DNA of 64,000 nt from Tamarix chinensis. Lineage: Eukaryota > Streptophyta > Magnoliopsida > Caryophyllales > Tamaricaceae. Location of the stretch: NCBI GenBank assembly GCA_030549775.1, contig CM060177.1, positions 63,242,638 to 63,306,637 on the forward strand, in the 5' to 3' direction. The first letter of the stretch is position 1. Every line of letters begins with the position of its first letter. The notes under the pieces were generated by a model. That model was not told where the DNA came from and made no database searches. It was given only the letters and a program-made list of their open reading frames with translations. This document shows, piece after piece, positions 47,300 through 60,180 of this stretch. The position numbers and the translations under genes are program-made.

Positions 47300-49744
47300 A
47301 TCTCATTTTCTCCTTCCCTAATCTAATTAATAATTATCATTAATAAAAATATTATGTATTGATGATAGTTAATAAGCAAGACAAATAATATTAATTATAG
47401 TCATAAATAAATAATTGATGACAATAATATTAATAGTCATGCTAATTAATAGTCATTAAAAATAGCACCAATCATAATTATAATTATTATATCAATATGA
47501 AAAATAATAATTGGAATTTTGACATATCAGTTAACAAAAATAACATATGTTTTACCTATAAACTAATAATTAATTAAAAGTATTATTAATTAAAATTAAT
47601 AAATTAATCAATACAAGTAAAGCTAATTTTAATGATAAATAACTAGTTTATATGAATAATATTAATCATAATCAAATAAAAAAATGTTAATTATAGTTGT
47701 AAAGAAATAATTAATAAAAATAATATTGATTTAAAAAATTAATAATAATACAAAAATTATTATTAAACATAATTGTAATTAAATAATCAAGAAATTATGT
47801 TATTTAGATTTAAAAATAATAAATTAACGTAAATAACTATTGATTGTAATGACAACTTAATAATTATTAAAAATATTAACCATTATTACGAATAATTATA
47901 ATATTAATCATTGTTATAATTAATTAGTTAATATGGAAAAAAAATAATTGGTGTGTAATGACAAACCAATTAAAAAAATATATATATTTTCACTATAGGC
48001 ATATTATTGATTACAATTAATTAAGTAATACAAGTATGAATAATATTAAACATAATCATACAAAAAATGTTGATTGTAGTTATAAAGAAATAATTAATAA
48101 TAATAATAATAATAATAGTTTACACTACTAACTATAATTAATAAAAAATATTACACTTAATTGTAATTAAATAATCCATAAACATTATGTTATTAATAAA
48201 TACAAATAATTAATTAATAAAAATAACTATTCATTGTAATGTAACATAGTAATTATTTTTAAAATTAATAACTATTACAAATAATTAATCAATCAGAAAA
48301 ATCACAATTATGATGTTATATGGAAAATTAAAAAAATAATAGCTTTTTAACAAAAAACTAATAATTAATCAAAATATAATGGATTATAATTATAAATAAT
48401 TAATCATTACAAATAACATTCAATTTAAGAATAAATAAATTGTATAAAATAATAATATGAATCATGATTATAAATAATAGTGTTAATTAAAACTATTTAG
48501 AAATAATTAAGAAGTATAATGTTAGATAATATTGTTAATTAAAATATTTATAATAAATTTATTAAAATACTATTATCCTTAATTTTAATTAAATAATAAA
48601 AAATAATAAAATGATTTATAATTATAATTATAATTAATAATAACTATTGATTGTAATGATTAATTAATAAGTATTAAAAATGATATAAATCATAATTTTA
48701 AAAATCCAATCCATTCAAATAATATCAAATATAATTTCATAATGTAAATTAATAAAAAAGATATTCATTACAACTACAAATTTCTAATTATAAAAATTAT
48801 TATTTATCATAATAATTATTTTGAATAATTAACCAATATAAATAATATTAATTTTAATGATAAATAATATTGATCATAATATTAATATATAATTATTATA
48901 AATAATGTTCATTATTATAGGCAAGACTAATATTATTCTTAAGTATATTAATAAATGATTAATTAATAATAATAAATCTATAAGCATGTAAAAAAAGTTT
49001 TATAAAAATTATCTTATTAAAATATCTCATGTTTAAAATTATCATAAGTAGCTACTACTATTGTGTACTCTCATTAATTATCGCCCCAAAAAATTATTTC
49101 TCTCGTCTTCTCCTATCCTACTACAACTATTAAATATAGTTAAAAATAATTAGATAATAATAATAACATTCATTGTAATGATAAATTCATAAATAAAAAA
49201 ATTGATACTAATCATGATCATATATATGTAATAAATATAAAAAAAATATATTAATTATAACTATACATAAGAAATTTATAAAAATCTTGACAATTACAAT
49301 TATCAATTGATAATTAATAAAAAATATTATTATTTATGGTTATAAATAAGTCATAAATATAATTAATATTTATTTTATTAGTCAATAAATAATTTATATA
49401 ATTAATATTAATCATAAAAATTATAAATAAAATTAATTATATTCATAAAGAAATATTTAATAAGAATAATATTAATGATGCTTATTATTCATAATTAATA
49501 AAAATATTATTAGTTGTAATTATGATTCAATAACCAATATAAAAGAATAATTTTTATCATAAATAATTATTTAATAAAAATAATATTCATATTGATGCTA
49601 ATTAATAATTATTAAATATCAAACGAATCATAATCATACGTAATTTTAATGAGAAATAATTTTCTTACAAGATTATAATTAATCCTAACTATAAATACAT
49701 AATTATTACAAATTATGTTAGTTATAAATATATGTACATAATGA
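47300..49744. repeat. Very AT-rich degenerate long-period repeat
   Basis: The sequence is almost entirely A and T, built from AATAATTAATAAAAATAATATTAAT-like phrases. Landmarks recur in order at long spacing: GTAAAGAAATAATTAAT-type at about 47697 and GTTATAAAGAAATAATT at about 48078; TGATTGTAATGA-type at about 47845, 48230, 48648 and 49172. This suggests a decayed tandem array with a period of about 380-420 bp, lengthening to about 520 at the right. No coding frames. Confidence 0.5.
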
Positions 49745-50760
49745 ATAAGGCAACTTGATATTATTCATAAGTATAATAATAAATAATTAATAAAAAATGT
49801 ATAAGATTTAATCTGTAATAAAATAAAAATATACTATAAAAAATATATCTTACGAAAATATAACGTCTTTAAATTAGCTAAGTTGTCAAAATCTTTACTC
49901 AATAAATTTTTATTAATATATCTTATTAAAATATATCTTATTTGATATATAAATAAGATTTATCTTACAAGTTCATTAGACCATAGGTTTTGTTATCCCA
50001 TATATGGAAAACAGGTCTAAATAATTTGTAGTAAACTATACATTCTAAACTTTCTTATGATACCATTTGCATGTCAAATGTTTTTTATAGATTTGTTTAA
50101 TTAATCAAGTTAGAGTATAAATAGTGGATTTAGCTCACTTACATAATATGCACTCAATGGAGATGTCAAAATTATGTAAAAACAACACTTACTACTAATC
50201 ATATATATAAAAATAGAGAACAAGGATCATTATATCTTAACAAGTTCTAGTTTGTTTGCATAAAGGTAAGGAAAAATAATTTTAGTTATAATTAAAAGTA
50301 AAAAAAATAAATAAACAAAATTGATCTTATTTACAAGTATAATAATAAATGATTAATAAAAAATGTATAAGATTAAATCTATAAATAAATAAAAATATAT
50401 CTTATTAAAATATCACATCCAAAATTATCTATAAACATTAATTTATTTCAAGTTAGATAAGTTATCAAAATATTTTATTCCCTCAACAAATTTTATATAT
50501 ACATAAGACTTATCTAATGAATTAATTAGATTTCATATAATATATAAAACAATATCAAATAAAACTTTAGACCATAAGTTTTTACACACATATGAGAAAC
50601 AAATTCTAAAAAACATGTAGTAAACTATACATTCTAAACTTTCTTAGGAGGCCATTTACATGTCAAATTTTTTTATAGATTTGTCTAATTAATCAAGTTA
50701 TAGCTCAACTAATAGAATTAATTAAATTACATTATATGCACTCAAATATAGAACTATCAT
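49745..50760. repeat. ~590-bp direct duplication
   Basis: 49770-50160 and 50340-50750 are collinear. Both have AATTAATAAAAAATGTATAAGATT, ATTAGACCATA, GTAGTAAACTATACATTCTAAACTTTCTTA, CATGTCAAAT..TTTATAGATTTGT and TATGCACTCAA, offset by about 570-595 bp. A partial third copy starts near 48930. Function unknown. Confidence 0.75.
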
Positions 50761-51967
50761 ATATCAAATATTATCTAAAATATGCAATGAAATTAATGGA
50801 CAAGTTAAAATCGTGTAAAAACAAAATTTTAATGATAATAATAAGAAACAACATATAAATGTAATAATAATAATACTTATAAAAACAATGGCAATGATAA
50901 GAATACTAGTAATACTAATAAGAAAAGTAATAATTATGGCATTAATAATAGTAAAATAAAAATAATAACTCATTAAAATTTTATAATAAGATACATAAGT
51001 AAAAATAAGGTGTAGAGAATGAACTCTAATAAAAGAAAATCTAAACACTTAAATTATACATCCCTAGGCCAATAATAAGGAAAAAAAAGTCAATTTTTGG
51101 AGCTAAAAATGTCTTGTAATCAATTTGCATGGCCATATAATAAAGTAGGTACACAATAAATGCTCTAAAGAGGTTCCACGATCAGAAAGGTTTTACTCAA
51201 CCCTATCCAATCTATGTATAAATATATTTAACAAAGACTATAGATAACCATATACAACTTGAACATTTAGACAACACCCTAATTTAAAAATTCACAATCC
51301 ATACATAACGATTACAAACCCTCACAACAATAAACATCATCCAAAGAGAAAGTTCATACCATGTTTTCAAGAGAAGGCTGCATAATTTTAATGATCAAAA
51401 CTAACCTAAAGTATCAAAACCTTTAACTTAATCAACCTCTAGGAGAAATATTCAACAGTTAAAATAACAACCTAAATTTGAGCCACAACATTAGCTCTAT
51501 CGCTGATCGAAAGGTAGCAAAATTAGTGGTCCCTTTATAGGCAGGAATTGAGCTGGTTACTAAAGAAATCAATCCAAATGTAGAAGTATAAAATTTTTGT
51601 GTAAATAATAATAATGAAGATTACTGATCTTACTCAAAGTCTAATGATGATAACCACATTTAGAGGGCAGGTAAAATACATATGCTAATGCCATGAAATA
51701 CATGGTAATCATGCGAGTGCACTTTTGGCGTTGCAAGGACAATTTAGAGAGCAGTAATAGGCTATGATGTTTGGAAGGAGCTACTGCTCAGCTTGGTCGA
51801 ATTGTAGGGCCTATTGTTATGATCCTCTTTGCTTTAGTTAATATTTTCTCTAAAAATCTCCTCTGCTATTATAGGACTAGTAATCCTACAACTAGTCAGA
51901 GAAATCACACCAACAAGAAGGTAGTTAAGTTCATCCTATGCAATAATAACAACAACAACATTACCAC

Positions 51968-52014
<47 letters not shown>

Positions 52015-53197
52015 GCAGCTTATGTTTAACATCAATCCTTTTTAGTACCCAACTGATTCCATATTGCCATACCATTATCATGTCCAGTTAACACAATCCC
52101 TTCATATAACATTCCGCGATATATGATCATCTCCTAATAACATACGTCTAAAATATTATTTATATTATTTATGAAAAGATAAATACTCCCACATGTGCTC
52201 ATTAGTTATATCATATGGTGTAGGTTAGAATTCATAAAGGGAGTAGAGCAGAGACAGTTTGAGTTTAAAACTAGAGAGGAAACTAAAAAGGATGTCGGAC
52301 GAGAAAATACCCAAATAAGGGAGTTGTGTGTTTAGAATAAAGCAGTTAGACTTTATTATCTGCACATCACATTTGAATAAAGTAGAGACACATAACCATC
52401 TATTTATTTGATGTGTAGTGACAGAACAAGTCCATCGAGTGGTTAAGAAGTGTTATTAGAAGAATTTTGCACATAAAAGCAAGAATAGTGGCTTTAGTAG
52501 CTATAGTTTACCACATCTGGGAGGCTAAAATTTTTTGCTAATTTTGAGATCAAGTATATGGGTGCCACAACAATTGTCATGAAAATTAAAATGTGAGTTT
52601 ACACACCCCACTCAACTATACCCTCCAAGTATAATCTTGTGATATAAGAGGAATAGGGGAGAGTATTGGGGCTCGATTGGTATAATAGTTCATAATTGAT
52701 TTAACATCACAAGGATTGGAAACACAGTTGCATAATGGCAGAAAAAAATGGTTGGTAATTATACATTAGGTGCAGCATCTGCGATTGGTTTTGAAGAATT
52801 TCTCACCTCAGGTTAAATTGAGGATTGCCAGCTGTTAGTAGGGTGTGTGTTGGACCAGATATTCATATATGGAATAGGTGGATGGTTACCCTCACCTATT
52901 ATATATGCTTTATAACCTTTTATGTTACTTTACCCCCAAGAATTATTGGATAGAATTGTAAAAGGACGAAAGAGAAAATAGACAATTTTAGTAGATTAAA
53001 ATGTAGAACAAAAGGACTAAGCTAAAAAAATAGAGGTATTATTATATAGCAATTAAAAAGAACACCGCCTCCATAAAATAGAGCTCTAGTACAAAGAGGG
53101 CATCATTGCTAATAATCTAGAATTAAAAAAATGATCAACATGGGAGTTCATCACACCGTCGACTAAATCCATACAAAGAATACAAACAAAGGCCTTG
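50761..53197. other. No recognisable gene
   Basis: Mixed AT-rich sequence with short composition-driven frames. It includes an (AAT)n microsatellite. No transposon domain or structural RNA was recognised. Confidence 0.4.
51968..52014. repeat. (AAT)n microsatellite
   Basis: About 15 uninterrupted AAT units. The plus-strand frame through it (51771-52091) is a poly-Ile artefact. Confidence 0.95.
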
Positions 53198-53388
53198 CAC
53201 AAAAGATTATAGTCACTAGATAGTTTTTGCCAGGAAAAATAGACGTAAAAAATAATCACATAAGGCATAAATAATCACACATTACAACTACAAAAATACA
53301 TGAGAGAATCTAACAAATTGGTATAATGGAACAAATAAAATGGACTTCATTACATTTCTAATGACAAATAAGCTCTCAAAATAAATAA
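53198..53388. repeat. Inverted repeat, outer segment, left arm
   Basis: The reverse complement of 63811-64000 matches this block from CACAAAAGATTATAGTC through GGACTTCATTACATTTC to AAGCTCTCAAAATAA. Short frames on opposite strands in the two arms (YFESLF.I.NVMKSILFV) arise from it. The match reaches the last base of the window, so its outer end is not visible. Confidence 0.88.
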
Positions 53389-54718
53389 ATAAATAAGCTA
53401 AAAATACACAATCACAACTCTTAATCAAAATGCACATGCAGCAAATTTTTAGAAATGAAAATTCACGCAACTTTTTTTTTTAGTTTTCATGATAGGATAA
53501 GATTTAATATGCTAAGACAATACCAATGAACAATAAGTATAAAAGAAAGAAAAAGAATTGAATCTCACTTAAAAGCGAAGATAGTTAAGGTATTTGGCAG
53601 TAGTCAGCAATTGAATTCCCTCAAAAATGAGTTCCTACGAAATTCTAAATTAAAGCAAACCAACCATTTTCACCATACACCAATAATTTAAAATAAAATC
53701 AATTTATGCATCAATAATAAATCTACAATTAGTACCCAATTTGTTTTTAGTTTTAATATTTTGATTTATAAAATATGCAAAACATAATTAACAAAGGATT
53801 AGACTCTACAAGTTAAAACACCATTAAACAAGCAATCTATGTTATATGAATAAATAATTAAATATTAGTAATAAATACTAATAAATTATAATAGTTGTTA
53901 ATTCAACTTTAATAATAATAATAATAATTTTTATATATTATTATTCATATATTAAACTAATTAGAATAATAATAATAATAATAATAATTATGATAATTAA
54001 TTAAAAATTCATTGCTAATAATAAATGCTTACAATGATTTTTTAAAAATTATTTTTATTACTAGAACTTAATAAAATAATTTATTGTTTTTAGGTATTAT
54101 TGATGCTAAAAAAATAATAATAATATATAATTATAAAATAATTAATTAATAATAATAATATATTAATTATTATGCCAAATAACGGTAATGATAAATAAAA
54201 ATTAATATTAATAGATATAAATTATATTAAAATAAATAATCATTATTAGAATAAATAGTAGTAAAAACATCTATTAATAATTAATGTTAGTATTTTATTA
54301 TAATAATAATAATAAATCATATTTCGTTATTATTATTACGATAATACATTAATAATAAAAATAACTACAAATGATAAAAATAATATTAATTATAATTATA
54401 GAGAAATAAATACATAATATTGTTAATTATATGTTATAATTATTATTTCTTGTAGTATTAAATTAATATTAATTATTATCTCATCCTATATTATTAGTGT
54501 TTATCCAACATATCTTATAAGTCATTAAATTAACTTGAAGGGAAACCAACACCGAGCTTATTGTTATGCAATCGAAAAACCATATAGACCATAGAAACAA
54601 GAAAAATATGACTTCACATACAAATAATAAGATAATAAAAGCCTTCTACTTGGATCAATAACAAAAATCAATAAAAGAATCGATGGCTACCACACTTTTA
54701 TACGACAGTGGAACAAAT

Positions 54719-54925
54719 TGTAATACCCTAAATTAAGTGGAGTGTTATAAAGATTGATTTGGCTAATTATATGATTATAGCATACCATTCTTTTGGTGAT
54801 TCCATCCTAAGAACTCTACAGTTAAGCATGCTAGTCGTGGAGTAATTTTTAGGATGGGCGACCCTTTTAGAAAGTTTCAGAAATTTTCTAAAAATTTCTA
54901 GGGAAGTGCTAATCGTGGGAAGTTT
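54719..54925 (+). mobile_element. Cassandra-like LTR fragment with embedded 5S rRNA domain
   Basis: It starts TGTAATACCCTAAATT at 54719 and, about 55 bp in, contains a 5S rRNA-like sequence. Cassandra elements are plant terminal-repeat retrotransposons in miniature whose LTRs carry a 5S-derived RNA polymerase III promoter, and that arrangement is seen here. The right end is not fixed: homology to the duplicated unit resumes around GGTTGCTAC (about 54933). No second LTR was found, so this is a solo or truncated LTR. The flank CAAAT is not clearly duplicated on the right. Confidence 0.7.
54771..54890 (+). pseudogene. 5S rRNA-like domain
   Basis: ATTATAGCATACCATTC, then CCATCCTAAGAACTCTACAG, AGTTAAGCATGCTAGT (box A region, 54820-54835) and TAGGATGGGCGACCC (box C region, 54850-54864) follow the order of plant 5S rRNA. 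They carry C-to-T type changes and an altered 5' third. The 3' end (TGGGAAGTCC...) is degenerate. It is not a functional ribosomal gene; whether RNA polymerase III could still initiate is unknown. Confidence 0.8.
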
Positions 54926-55747
54926 TGGAAATGGTTGCTACTTACACACAAGCCAACAAAGAAGAAAAATTCAATATAAAATCAACAACAAACCTTCGCA
55001 AAAGATAACCGAGTAAAAAATTATGCTGATAACTTAGCACTCAATCTCATAGAACTCCAATATATTCTACTAATCATGTAAATCAAATACAAATAAATTT
55101 TGATAAAAAAGACAATTAATATGCCACTTACTTTATGATAAAACTACAATTCTCTTTTCACTTTGTTTGATGTGACTTATTACTTTCAAAAATCTAATAC
55201 TAACGTTCTTTATTGTATTTGCTTCCAATACTTAAATCTGCTTACATTCTAACTAAACCCAAACTCTATCAAAATTCAAGAACCATTTTTAAAAATTAAA
55301 CAACAACATATTATCTCTTACAGATCGGATCTATTAAAAAATAATTATATCCTAAATGTCATTACCTTCCATCTATTGAGTTGAACCTCAACTCTCTTCA
55401 CTAGGAAACTTTGCATGCATACTTGAGGTTATTCCAATAAATCACTCAAAATTAGGTGCAATAAGATTGAAGCAAAGATGCCTTCCATTTTGTAATGGAA
55501 TTTACCTCGGATCTGTCCTTGGACGAGGCATATCTCATCTAGCGATGCCAATTATAGTAGTGGTCAGATTGATAAAATTCTATCAGGTAATGAAATCCAT
55601 GAAAGTTCTTCTACAAGTAAATTTTACTTTGACATTATTAATATTAAGGAACATATTATCAGAATAATACTTACAAATTAATATTGACATAAGCAAGTGA
55701 CAAAATTAATACATAGTTTTATACTGAAAATAAAATGCAAATACTTA

Positions 55748-55914
55748 AAATTTAGGAACCATCTAAAGCCTGTCCACTTTTCAAAAATTAAACAACAGCA
55801 TATTATCTCATACAGAATGGATTCATTAAAAAATAATTGTACCCTAAATGTCATTACCTTATGAGTTGAACCTCAACGATCTTAATTAGAAAACTCAGCA
55901 TATATACCTGAGGT
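55748..55914. repeat. Partial third copy of part of the duplicated unit
   Basis: AACAACAGCATATTATCTCA, ACCCTAAATGTCATTACCTTA and GAGTTGAACCTCAACGATCTTAA repeat 55275-55440 of unit 1. The copy ends in GAGGTTATT and runs directly into a (TTA)n tract. Confidence 0.8.
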
Positions 55915-55977
55915 TATTATTATTATTATTATTATTGTCATGATTATTATTATTATTATTATTATTATTGTTATTAT
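55915..55977. repeat. (TTA)n microsatellite
   Basis: Two TTA runs separated by GTCATGA. Confidence 0.9.
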
Positions 55978-56189
55978 AAAATACTAATATTAATAATTAA
56001 TAAAGGCTTTTATTGTTATTTATTTCAGTAATGATTAATTTTTTAATATAATTTTTATCTATTAATATTAATTTTTATTTATTTTTACCATTATTTGATA
56101 TAATAATTAATATATTATTATTATTATTAAGTAATTAAATAATTTATAATTATCTATAATTATTATTAATTTTTTAGTAGCAATAATAA

Positions 56190-57300
56190 ATTAATTTGAA
56201 ATAAAACCAACACCGAGTTTATTATCACGCAATTGAAAAACCATATAGACCATACAAAAAAATACAACTTCATATACAAATAATAAAATACTAAAAGCCT
56301 TGTACTTGGATCAATAACTAAAATCCATAAAAGCATTGATGGCTACCAGCCAACCACACTTTTCGTGATAGTGGAACAAATATTTGGGTTTGAACATGAC
56401 ATATTTAGGAGATATGGTAGGGGAAGAATCAAGACAAAAAAACAAAGGACAAGCAAATCATTGCATAGGATTAGGAACGGTTGCTACTTGCACACTTTAA
56501 TATAAGAATATGATCCGACACAATCATCAACAAAAAGCAGAGACAATTGCCTTAAACAAATAAGCTGTCATGTCATGCAATGAAGAAAAATGCAATATAA
56601 AATTGGCAACAAATATTCACCAAATCTAACCTAGTAAAAATTCATGCTAATAACTTAACAGTCATTCTCATGGCTAGTCATATTTATCAAACATAAATAA
56701 TTTTTGATATAGAAAAAAATTAATATGCAACTTATTTTATGATAATTACAATTCTCATTTCACTTCGTTTGATGTAACTTGTTACTTTCAAAAATCTAAC
56801 AATAACTTTCCTTACTTTATTTGCTTCTAATACTTAAATTTGAAAACCATCTAACTAAACCCAAACTCAGTTAAAATTCAGGAATGATCCAAGCCTATCC
56901 ACTTTTTAAAAATTAAACAACATTGAACTTAACGACAACTCTCTTAATTAGGAAACTTCGCACACATGCCTGAGGTTATTCCACTGCATCACTCAAAATT
57001 AGGTGTAAAGAGATTGAAGTAAAGTTGCCTTTCATTTTATAATGGACTCTGCCTCAGATCTCTCCTTGGACGAGGCATATCTCATCTAGCAATGCCAATT
57101 ATAGTAGAGGTCGGATTGCTAAATTCCTATAAGATAATGGAATCCATGAAAATTCTCCTACAAGTGAATTTACTCTGACATTATTAATATTAAGGAACAC
57201 GCCATTAGAATAATACTTACAAATTAATATTGACTTAATTTGGTGAAAAAATTAATGCATAGTTTCATACTTGACATAAAATGTAAATATCTTAGATTTC
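56190..57300. repeat. Tandem segmental duplication, unit 2
   Basis: Second copy of unit 1, offset by roughly 1.6 kb. At the site of the 5S LTR in unit 1 it has about 100 bp of different sequence (ATTTGGGTTTGAACATGAC...) before homology resumes at GGAACGGTTGCTAC. The segment around CTTGGACGAGGCATATC (about 57065) is especially well conserved between units. Confidence 0.8.
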
Positions 57301-59704
57301 AAGAAATGCAATAAGAGAGAATTTCCACAATTAAAGAGTAAAGAGAAGAAAATAAAAGCATCAAGAAATGCCAATTTCCAAACTAAAAAGCTAAGCTATC
57401 ACAAATATACATCAATTATTTACTAAATAGATGTTCCCATTCAACCATCCATTAGATATAATATTAGTTCACAAGTTATATAAATAGACTTACTTACTTC
57501 AACTTGTCAAATATGTAATCTATTAAGAAAAATGATTGCAATCCAAATATTTACTCATTTTCACCCCTCTTTAGTTTTAAGTATTCCAACTTGTAAGGCA
57601 TAAAATAACCACAACAACAAACTTCCACACTTACACATGTATTTTGAATGCCCACACAAAACACCAATTAGAAAACAAAAAAGGATCTAAAAAAATAAAA
57701 TTTTACATACCCATATGCTTTACTTTGTCGACATACAAACCAACAACAATAATAGTAAACTTGCTCAGCAAATAAACCCTCTTATTACTCCTTTTTTTTG
57801 CATTCTTCAATTTCTTTGATACATCAATTGGAGTAAGGAATATAAACGATTTCACAAAGAGAAATCACTCCAAATAATTCAAAGGGAATGCTTATTGAAA
57901 GCAGAACTAAGGCCCTCAACCATTGTTGTGATGCAATCATCCAACATTGACAGTACTAATAAAAAGTTAACACACAAGATACCATTTACCTAACCATATA
58001 TATGGGATGAATAAATACAAGAAACAAAAACACATCAAGATTAAAGCTTGAATTTCATTACCAAACTACTCCAAACATCATTCTTAAGACAAAAAATTGA
58101 GGATGAAGAGTGCTTATTTGCAGTTCATCAAAACACCATCGATGATAAAAGTCCACAAAAGGCACATGGAAAACATGAAGACACATGTTGATGACTAGCC
58201 ATAGTCATTTCCACATTTTTTATTCCTTTTAGCTACTCCTAATAATTATTTTTTTGTTAAGAATAATAATCAAAATAGCAAAAGAAACTACACCAAGAAA
58301 CTCTCATAAGTTACAGGCAACATATACCCTTTCAGCCAACATGATATGCTTGGAAAAATATCTAGAGAGAACCATTATGCTGCTTTGTTTCAAAGATAAT
58401 CGACTAAAAGATAAGACATATAAGCTAGAATATCTGCCCATTGCTTAATATCTCACCAACTCATAACCTAACAACATCAGCTAATTTAACAATCTTCAAG
58501 TTACTTTCAAGAGGTGCAATATTCGGTGACAGTTGACCCTTTTTTCTAGAGAAGAAGGAAGTATATAAATACACAAGCAATGATTTCCTGACTGCACCAG
58601 TAAAAGAAGTTGATCCCATTATTGGAAATTGAGTCCTTGAATTCAAATAAAAAATTTATCTTCACCTATATCCATCTAATCAAGAACATGACAATGCTAT
58701 AGATGTTATATCAGTGATTGAAAATTACAAATACAATGAAATCTAAAATAGGTGAAAGAAATCATAAAAAGAAGATAAAGGATGGATCCTCTCAAGATGG
58801 ATACACTTTCATCTATAGAGAAACAATCATGCTCAAAAAAGAAAGTACATGATTAAATGTTACAATCATAATGAAATGAGTCAAAGATGTAAAGAATTGA
58901 ATGTATCCATGGATATTCCTGCCTTAGCAAGTAACATGTGCACACATGTAGAAGCAATAGGTACTAAGGGGAAAAGGGAAGATATAATGGTAAGATGTAG
59001 AGGAGAGATTTTCTAATATCCTTCATTATTTGCCCCTCTATTTCATAAAAATCTATCTTTCAATCCTAGTAATAAAACTAAAATTATAGTCTCCTTTTAT
59101 TATCTTCATTCTATAGCTAAATGTGGGTTCGAAATTGAGCTCTTAGTATCTTAATTGATGTAAAGTATATAACCTAAATCAAATTAAATTGAATGAATCA
59201 AATGCACGTATAACCTTATCAACCTCCATGTCATCTTTTTCAATCTATGTATAATAAATCTAAATCATGGTGACAATATTGATGGACAAATAATTATGGA
59301 AACAAAAGTGCAAAATGTTTTGATAAATAGAAGCAATATCACCACACATAACATCCTTAAAGGAAATACCAAGCTGATTAGGAAAATACAGCAGCAAATT
59401 GAATTGAAGTAGTTAAAAGACAAGTAATGAAAAATATTTTTTTAAGTCAGCAACTATGCATACAAGTAATTATTTAACTCTAGCGCATTGGAAAGCTTTA
59501 TCAACATAACACATTAAAAAGAAATCAAATTATATAAAATAAACTATAAATGCAAAAATGTTCACACCTCCCTTTGTCATGGCTTAAAACATAAGCAATC
59601 GAGGTGTTGAGGTAAATGTCTCAACATCTAAATGTAAGACACCTCAATTGGACTAATGATAATCTTTCAGTTGATTCCTTAAACTTCCCACACATTTATT
59701 AGTA
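57301..59704. other. No recognisable gene
   Basis: Frames of 60-65 codons (58254-58448 plus, 58461-58646 minus) have no known domain. A small hairpin lies at 59601-59645. Otherwise nothing is seen that I can support. Confidence 0.4.
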
Positions 59705-60180
59705 TCATGTGCATGGGTCATCCCTCCCCTATTCTTTGGTCTCAAAGTATTTAATATCTTGGTGATATTCTTTTTTTTTTCTTCTTTTTTCCTCTCTCTT
59801 TACTTGAGCCATGCTTCGACCAAATAGGTGCATCTAATACAAGGATTTAGTGGGTTTGATCATAAATTTTTTTTAGCATATGTTCATTTACTTTCAAAGT
59901 ATTAGATTTCTCCACTACAACACAACACCAAGCGGAGAGACATTAATGATAATAAAGGGGCCTAACCATCTTGATTGAAGTTCACCAATAAATAATTTTA
60001 TATATTATAATTTAAATAATATAAGTGATTAATAGAAAATTTTTAATATTGAATTTAATTTATAAATAAAATAATTAATATAAATATTATATAATAAAAT
60101 TCCACACATTTAGCAACTATTGAATTTACTAAAATCAACAACAATTAGGAATCGAGTTGAAGAAGAAGAAAAAGAATGAT
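59705..60180. repeat. Inverted repeat, inner segment, left arm
   Basis: Reverse complement of 63330-63803. Shared blocks run from CATGTGCATGGGTCATCCCTCCC through ATACAAGGATTTAG, AAAGGGGCCTAAC and TTCCACACATTTAGCAACTATT to AGGAATCGAGTT and GAAGAAGAAAAAGAA. Arms are about 475 bp, enclosing about 3.1 kb. Confidence 0.9.

Larger units (their letters stand above)
54530..55735. repeat. Tandem segmental duplication, unit 1
   Basis: Collinear with 56190-57300, sharing CCAACACCGAG, AAAACCATATAGACCATA, CTTGGATCAATAAC, AGTGGAACAAAT, GGTTGCTACTT and GGACGAGGCATATCTCATC. Unit 1 carries the 5S-containing LTR at 54719; unit 2 does not. No intact coding frame is present in either unit. Confidence 0.8.
53389..59704. 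other. 6.3-kb sequence splitting the left arm of the inverted repeat
   Basis: In the right arm the outer and inner repeat segments are only about 8 bp apart (63804-63810). In the left arm they are separated by this block. It holds the 54.5-57.3 kb tandem duplication, the 5S-bearing LTR and AT microsatellites. The junctions (CAAAATAA / TTATTAGTAT) show no clear target duplication or TIR. The alternative is a deletion from the right arm. Confidence 0.5.

Noticed and set aside
52670..52710. GGCTCGATTGGTATAATAG resembling a tRNA D-arm
   Set aside because: No anticodon stem, T-arm or acceptor pairing follows.
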